Of a stretch of DNA of 64,000 bases, positions 62,501-64,000 are shown one piece after another. The stretch is from Micropterix aruncella (Eukaryota; Arthropoda; Insecta; Lepidoptera; Micropterigidae), in assembly GCA_944548615.1 (NCBI GenBank), contig OX155957.1:27674935-27738934 (forward strand), read 5' to 3'. Under the pieces are notes generated by a model that did no database searches, was not told the origin of the DNA, and was given only the letters and a program-made list of their open reading frames with translations. A program made the translations under genes and the position numbers. Every line of letters starts with the position of its first letter. Within the stretch, counting starts at the first letter, position 1.

Positions 62501-63745
62501 CCGACCAAAAATCGGGCCCATCATATATAATTATTACACTTCTGGGAGGTGAAGGGTGGATTCCGGACTTACGACCGGCGGTGGTAGGTTTAGGACAGCT
62601 GTCTTGCCACATGTGAGCGTTCACCTTACCACCCATTCACTCCCCCTTCGAGGCCATAGAATTTGAGATGCAGAAATTGCGGTTTTAGATAATTTTTCTA
62701 GAAAGGAGTTGATTATTTTCCTGGAGAGACCAAGATCTTTAAAAAGGTGAAACAAAGATTTAGCTGGCAGGCCACGAGCGCCTACTTTCACTGCGTGAAG
62801 GTGAACAGTGAAGCCGTTCCGGGTGACGGCATTTGCGAGGTCATGGTATTTATTTAATTTGTACTCGTGGTCTTTTGGGATATTTGATTCCCATGGAACA
62901 GTTAATTCTACGATAAGGACCATCTTCCGAGATAGAGAGTAAAGAGTTATATCTGGACGCAGGGCTGTGCATCCGAGACTTTCAGGGAATTTATACTGCT
63001 TAGAGACCGAATCAACCTCCATAATCCAATCTGAAGCTTTCTCGATTATTGAGAAAGGTTTTGCAGTGAGATGTTTTTGCCTTTAGAGCCAACCTGCACA
63101 AACTGTATTGGGGGTTTGGAGGATACTGTCAAACCCTTGTTGGCACGAGCCACTGAGAGGCTAAGTACCTCGCGAATAACAGCAAGGACTTTATCGTGGC
63201 GGTAAGTGTACCGTCCTTGATCCAAGGCCACCTTGCAGCCACCTTGCAGCCAGTATCAATTTTAGTGATCCGGAAAAAACTTGGAAAAAATCTGCAAAAA
63301 CAGTTTTTTGTGCTAAACATGCAACTGTCGTGTACTGGCATCTATGAGTGACGGGTTATTGGAGGAAGTGTCTCACATCAAATAACCGCTTGGATGTAGA
63401 ACTTTAGATTTCTAATTGTTTTATCCACTGTTTCCTCGGTCTACCCTAATGCGAGCGATACGACAGACAAAGCTTGTTAAAAATATGAAAAAAAAACTCT
63501 CATTTTAACTCTCCCTTTTCTATTTCAGGTTAGAACAAGAGGTGCAAAAATATAGGGAAAAATTAGCAGATGCTGAGTTTCACCGGAGTCGAGCTGCAGA
63601 ACTCCGCGAGGATAACCGGGTACTCCTAGAGACGAGAGACATGCTGGAGGAACAGCTGACGAGGTCTAGGAGGAGGGCGGATCACTGTCTCATTTTGGAA
63701 CAGCAGATTATGAGACTAAAGCAAGAGGCTAATGACATGGCTCTG
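44540..63745 (+). CDS. Girdin (CCDC88 family) gene, 5' part, five coding exons, continues past window
   Basis: Coding segments 44540-44596, 54465-54881, 59458-59765, 60841-61011 and 63529-63745 total 1170 nt and encode residues 1-390 without a stop. Residues 1 to about 160 form a HOOK domain; from about residue 235 the sequence becomes a heptad-rich coiled coil with the family signatures LAVELADWKARLRK, YRDEVDALRERADRADR and EDNRVLLETRDMLEEQL. All introns are GT-AG with matching phases (0, 0, 2, 2). Known family role: Girdin/Daple proteins are large cytoplasmic coiled-coil proteins linking actin, microtubules and cell-adhesion or polarity complexes; the fly orthologue acts in epithelial cohesion and cell migration. 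The long coiled coil and C-terminus lie beyond the window. Hook proteins share the domain but lack these signatures. Confidence 0.92.
44597..45304. other. intron 1, unassigned left part
   Basis: No coding sequence beyond the chance read-through of exon 1. AT-rich from 44850. Confidence 0.6.
45305..45633 (+). mobile_element. family A element, copy 6
   Basis: Carries ATTCAGGTTTCATCCATGTA, TAACTTCTAAACACCTAAACC and the end CGCAGTCATGT. The left inverted end is missing. Confidence 0.75.
45634..46399. other. intron 1, unassigned
   Basis: Includes a C-run at 46125-46147. Reading frames on both strands have no recognised domain. Confidence 0.45.
46400..46810 (+). mobile_element. family B repeat, copy in intron 1
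   Basis: Blocks GTCAGCCAATCGACTGTGC and CTTCCCAGTGCCTCGCGGTG correspond to 5085-5110 and 5515-5540 in the same order, confirming that family B is a collinear element of several hundred bases. Confidence 0.65.
46811..47544. other. intron 1, unassigned
   Basis: No recognised gene or repeat boundary. Confidence 0.45.
47545..47826 (+). mobile_element. tRNA-derived SINE, copy 3
   Basis: Has the shortened head TAGTGGTTAGGTTGCCTGAT, B box GGCTCGATTCC, the shared body and the tail with GTATGAGATTGTCATATGAT. It lies directly upstream of an RLE-retrotransposon fragment. Confidence 0.85.
48266..49044. mobile_element. TTAA-flanked insert (piggyBac-like MITE) carrying a nested retrotransposon
   Basis: TTAA occurs at both ends (48262-48265, 49045-49048). 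The ends CCGCTGGGAAGCCA and the inverse CCCTTAGAGAGCCAGCC are similar, suggesting decayed inverted repeats. The interior is mostly a minus-strand RLE copy plus unique AT-rich sequence. Confidence 0.65.
48311..48850 (-). pseudogene. RLE retrotransposon fragment, copy 1 (minus), 3' end
   Basis: 5'-truncated copy with the 3' UTR (right of 48311) and 116 codons of the RLE C-terminus: PDISLYSLSRKMILIVELTV, then HEYKLNKYHDLANAVTRNGF. It is nested in the TTAA insert and close in sequence to the copies at 49734 and 55775. Confidence 0.85.
49608..49728. mobile_element. hairpin MITE, family C-related, short copy
   Basis: Starts TACTATCGCGGTTGTTTAGT like other family C copies, with inner inverted arms CATTTTGGCGTTTTTGC / AACGCCAAAATG. 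Directly followed by RLE copy 2. Confidence 0.65.
49734..51175 (-). pseudogene. RLE retrotransposon fragment, copy 2 (minus)
   Basis: Contains the 3' UTR, the RLE domain frame (50423-49890) and the linker plus zinc-knuckle frame (51166-50315; CPFCSNTPCTARHILAGC). A 2-nt insertion near 50450 separates the two frames, compared with the same position in the copies at 55775 and 62466. It begins in the linker (SYYDFTKTQLSRLDAL), so the RT domain is missing by 5' truncation. Confidence 0.9.
51230..51390 (-). pseudogene. older diverged RLE retrotransposon fragment
   Basis: Parallels 51060-51175 and 57085-57230 (GCGAGACAGTTCGGTATTAG versus the younger GACAGTTGGGTTTTGG), with many differences. It therefore belongs to an earlier wave of the same family. 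Confidence 0.6.
51391..52324. other. intron 1, unassigned
   Basis: AT-rich, no recognised gene. A short imperfect direct repeat (CCATATGGA/AGAACCATA) occurs at 52065-52110. Confidence 0.5.
52329..52577. mobile_element. TTAA-flanked hairpin MITE (piggyBac-like)
   Basis: TTAA on both sides (52325-52328, 52578-52581). The ends are CCCTTCAAGCCC(T/C)GCGA and inverse; about 105-bp arms are almost perfectly complementary. Each arm holds an 18-bp perfect palindrome GACTTCGATATCGAAGTC. The loop has three 17-bp tandem units (CACGATGATACAAATAT). Confidence 0.92.
52666..52983. mobile_element. family E inverted-repeat MITE in intron 1, ATT target duplication
   Basis: Same ends as 23636-23934 (GGGCTCGATTGCGTTTCTCT and inverse). 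ATT flanks both sides. The 3-bp duplication agrees with the TAT around the other copy. Confidence 0.85.
52984..53914. other. intron 1, unassigned AT-rich stretch
   Basis: No recognised gene or repeat boundary. Confidence 0.5.
53915..54426. mobile_element. inverted-repeat DNA element abutting the exon 2 acceptor
   Basis: The ends are TAGGTTTACACGGGCTTAGTA and the inverse of TAGATTTACAAGGGCTTAGT. The interior carries AGTGCTTAGTATT-type internal repeats and no transposase. It ends 38 bp before exon 2. No clean target duplication was seen. Confidence 0.75.
54465..54881 (+). CDS. Girdin exon 2 (residues 20-158), core of the HOOK domain
   Basis: The acceptor is CCATTGCAG|CTC and the donor CAG|GTAAGC, phase 0 at both ends. 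It encodes the HOOK domain bulk: SLFDGLIIHEVVLQIDPEP, then KNFDSILRNIKALYEEEL, LVMPECICLGKTPQ, and the family hallmark MKLLLLLLLGAAVQCPNKE. In the family this domain binds microtubules or other partners. Codon use is GC-rich compared with the surrounding introns, as expected for a real exon. Confidence 0.95.
54882..55774. other. intron 2, left part, unassigned
   Basis: AT-rich, no recognised gene or element. Confidence 0.5.
55925..57142 (-). pseudogene. retrotransposon linker, CCHC knuckle and restriction-like endonuclease
   Basis: 405-codon frame. Residues 184-201 are CPLCSNTPCTARHILAGC, a C-X2-C-X8-H-X4-C knuckle as in R2-type elements. Residues 294-296 (RPD), E311 in VALIVELTVPWES and nearby lysines (327, 330) match the R2-type PD-(D/E)xK endonuclease, with Glu where R2 has Asp. 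In the family this nuclease nicks target DNA to prime reverse transcription. The frame is intact to its stop; its natural N-terminus is fused in frame to the RT, which the 11-nt deletion has broken. Confidence 0.88.
57132..59045 (-). pseudogene. retrotransposon reverse transcriptase domain
   Basis: 637-codon frame with ordered RT motifs: GSTPGPDGIPYLVYK (257-271), ARPIALTDTVAKIF (317-330), motif A CWLDLENAF with catalytic D390, motif B LFQGCCLSPTIFN (447-459), motif C LAFADDLTFI with D495-D496, then KPSKC and HFKFLGRKI. A basic KLRRQKRLLRRQLREAKK stretch (117-134) precedes the RT. All catalytic aspartates are present. The frame ends prematurely (TPRCTGDS) because of the deletion at the RT-RLE junction, and the listed start is internal to a longer original protein. 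Confidence 0.88.
59458..59765 (+). CDS. Girdin exon 3 (residues 159-261), HOOK end and linker
   Basis: The acceptor is CTTCCAG|GTG and the donor GAGTT|GTAAGT (phase 2 end; residue 261 Leu is split with exon 4). It begins VTDNQTVVL, which continues the HOOK domain (family: VTHNQENVF-like), passes through a low-similarity Ser/Asn-rich linker, and ends with HLAVELADWKARLRKQRQEL, the conserved entry into the coiled coil. Confidence 0.93.
60005..60215 (+). pseudogene. RTE-type LINE C-terminal fragment in intron 3
   Basis: Frames on the + strand spell WKWQWAGHIARRTNNRLGK, then after a frame change VGRPPTKWTNDIATVAGSR, and then AAQDHSSGHSM-like codons, the familiar C-terminus of RTE-clade polyproteins. 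It is frameshifted and truncated. Confidence 0.8.
60216..60840. other. intron 3, right part, unassigned
   Basis: AT-rich. The polypyrimidine/AG end before exon 4 is weak (AATCTTACAG). Confidence 0.5.
60841..61011 (+). CDS. Girdin exon 4 (residues 261-318), coiled coil
   Basis: The acceptor is TCTTACAG|G and the donor GATAG|GTAAGT (residue 318 Arg split with exon 5). It encodes EEKSEHLSECKEELDHTK through SAYRDEVDALRERADRAD, closely parallel to vertebrate Girdin (EEKTEQLLDCK, YRDELDALREKA). Confidence 0.95.
61012..62465. other. intron 4, left part with an hAT-like repeat end
   Basis: Bases 61100-61260 (CAGTCTTTCTCAAAGTGGTC start, then GGGCGGCAGTCGAAGGCT) resemble the terminal part of a common hAT-like repeat; the matching right end was not found. 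Near 61960-62065 a segment (CTTACAATAGACAG / CTTACGATAGATGG with GCTTTTATTAAT) is duplicated in tandem. 62105-62330 is GC-richer and unassigned. Confidence 0.4.
62466..63258 (-). pseudogene. RLE retrotransposon fragment, copy 4 (minus), in intron 4
   Basis: 3' UTR plus RLE domain (63022-62621: ALRPDITLYSLSRKMVLIVE, then KYHDLANAVTRNGF) and a short upstream frame (63231-63046). A 1-nt deletion in a T-run near 63075 breaks the frame. The 5' truncation lies near 63255 and shows a duplicated GCCACCTTGCA at the break. Confidence 0.9.
63529..63745 (+). CDS. Girdin exon 5 (residues 318-390), coiled coil
   Basis: The acceptor is TATTTCAG|G and the donor CTG|GTAAGT (phase 0). It encodes LEQEVQKYREKLADAEFHRS, AAELREDNRVLLETRDMLEE and LILEQQIMRLKQEANDMAL, parallel to vertebrate Girdin (ELKEDNQVLLETKTMLEDQL). 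The gene continues beyond the window. Confidence 0.95.
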
Positions 63746-64000
63746 GTAAGTCGACTATGATAATTCATGGTTCGATGGAAGACATATCTGGATATATCGA
63801 AACGCGCGGGCGCGTGGCATTCCAAAAATATCGAAATTTTTAGTCGCGTCAACTCGGAAGGGAGCCTTAACGTAAAATCAAATATTTCTGTTTAAAATTC
63901 TGCACCAATTGAATCTTGTATGAGAGTGATTTTAAATCCAATTTCAACATTCGTCCTAAAAAGGATCTGAGTATCGCCAAAGCAGCCGAGCGCTTGCACA
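63746..64000. other. intron 5, partial
   Basis: No coding sequence seen to the window edge. Confidence 0.6.

Noticed and set aside
48311..63258. Site-specific target for the RLE elements, as for R2 in rDNA
   Set aside because: The sequences flanking the 3' ends of the copies are AT-rich but not alike, and no rDNA is present. Specificity cannot be claimed from these few junctions.

Overview
This is eukaryotic, most likely insect and probably lepidopteran, genomic DNA. It is AT-rich, has spliceosomal introns, is dominated by degenerate transposable elements, carries TTAGG repeats, and contains a tRNA-derived SINE and LINE 3' tails of a kind I associate with moths and butterflies. The order-level call is an inference from the repeats. 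There is no operon structure, CRISPR array or bacterial feature.

One host gene is clear: the 5' part of a Girdin/CCDC88-family gene on the + strand, running off the right edge. Five coding exons (44540-44596, 54465-54881, 59458-59765, 60841-61011, 63529-63745) join in frame to give the first 390 residues: an N-terminal HOOK domain followed by the start of a long coiled coil. All introns are GT-AG. The introns, about 9.9, 4.6, 1.1 and 2.5 kb, are filled with mobile elements.

Region 1-44 kb upstream has no convincing host gene. It is a mosaic of old repeats: a ~390-bp family with short inverted ends (family A, six copies in the window), a GC-richer family B, mariner and hAT transposase remnants, LINE remnants with endonuclease/RT-type C-termini, SINE copies, several hairpin MITE families, a solo LTR with a 4-bp target duplication, and four long (TA)n arrays. 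A few GC-richer, apparently unique islands (about 2.77-3.09, 10.0-10.26, 18.15-18.44, 36.66-37.1, 42.34-42.56 kb) could be regulatory, but nothing in them is diagnostic.

The most notable material lies around and inside the Girdin gene: (i) a family of restriction-like-endonuclease (RLE) non-LTR retrotransposons, with one nearly complete copy at 55775-59185 (RT plus CCHC knuckle plus RLE, broken by one small deletion) and five further fragments, all in Girdin introns; (ii) a three-level nest at 47850-49300 in which removing a TTAA-flanked insert exactly restores the older element's reading frame; (iii) a foldback-like element at 42905-43291 with inverted arrays of 15-bp units around two TTAGG tracts; (iv) two perfect CTCF-consensus-like motifs in a repeat 0.55-0.7 kb upstream of the start codon; and (v) an inverted-repeat element ending 38 bp before the exon 2 splice acceptor.
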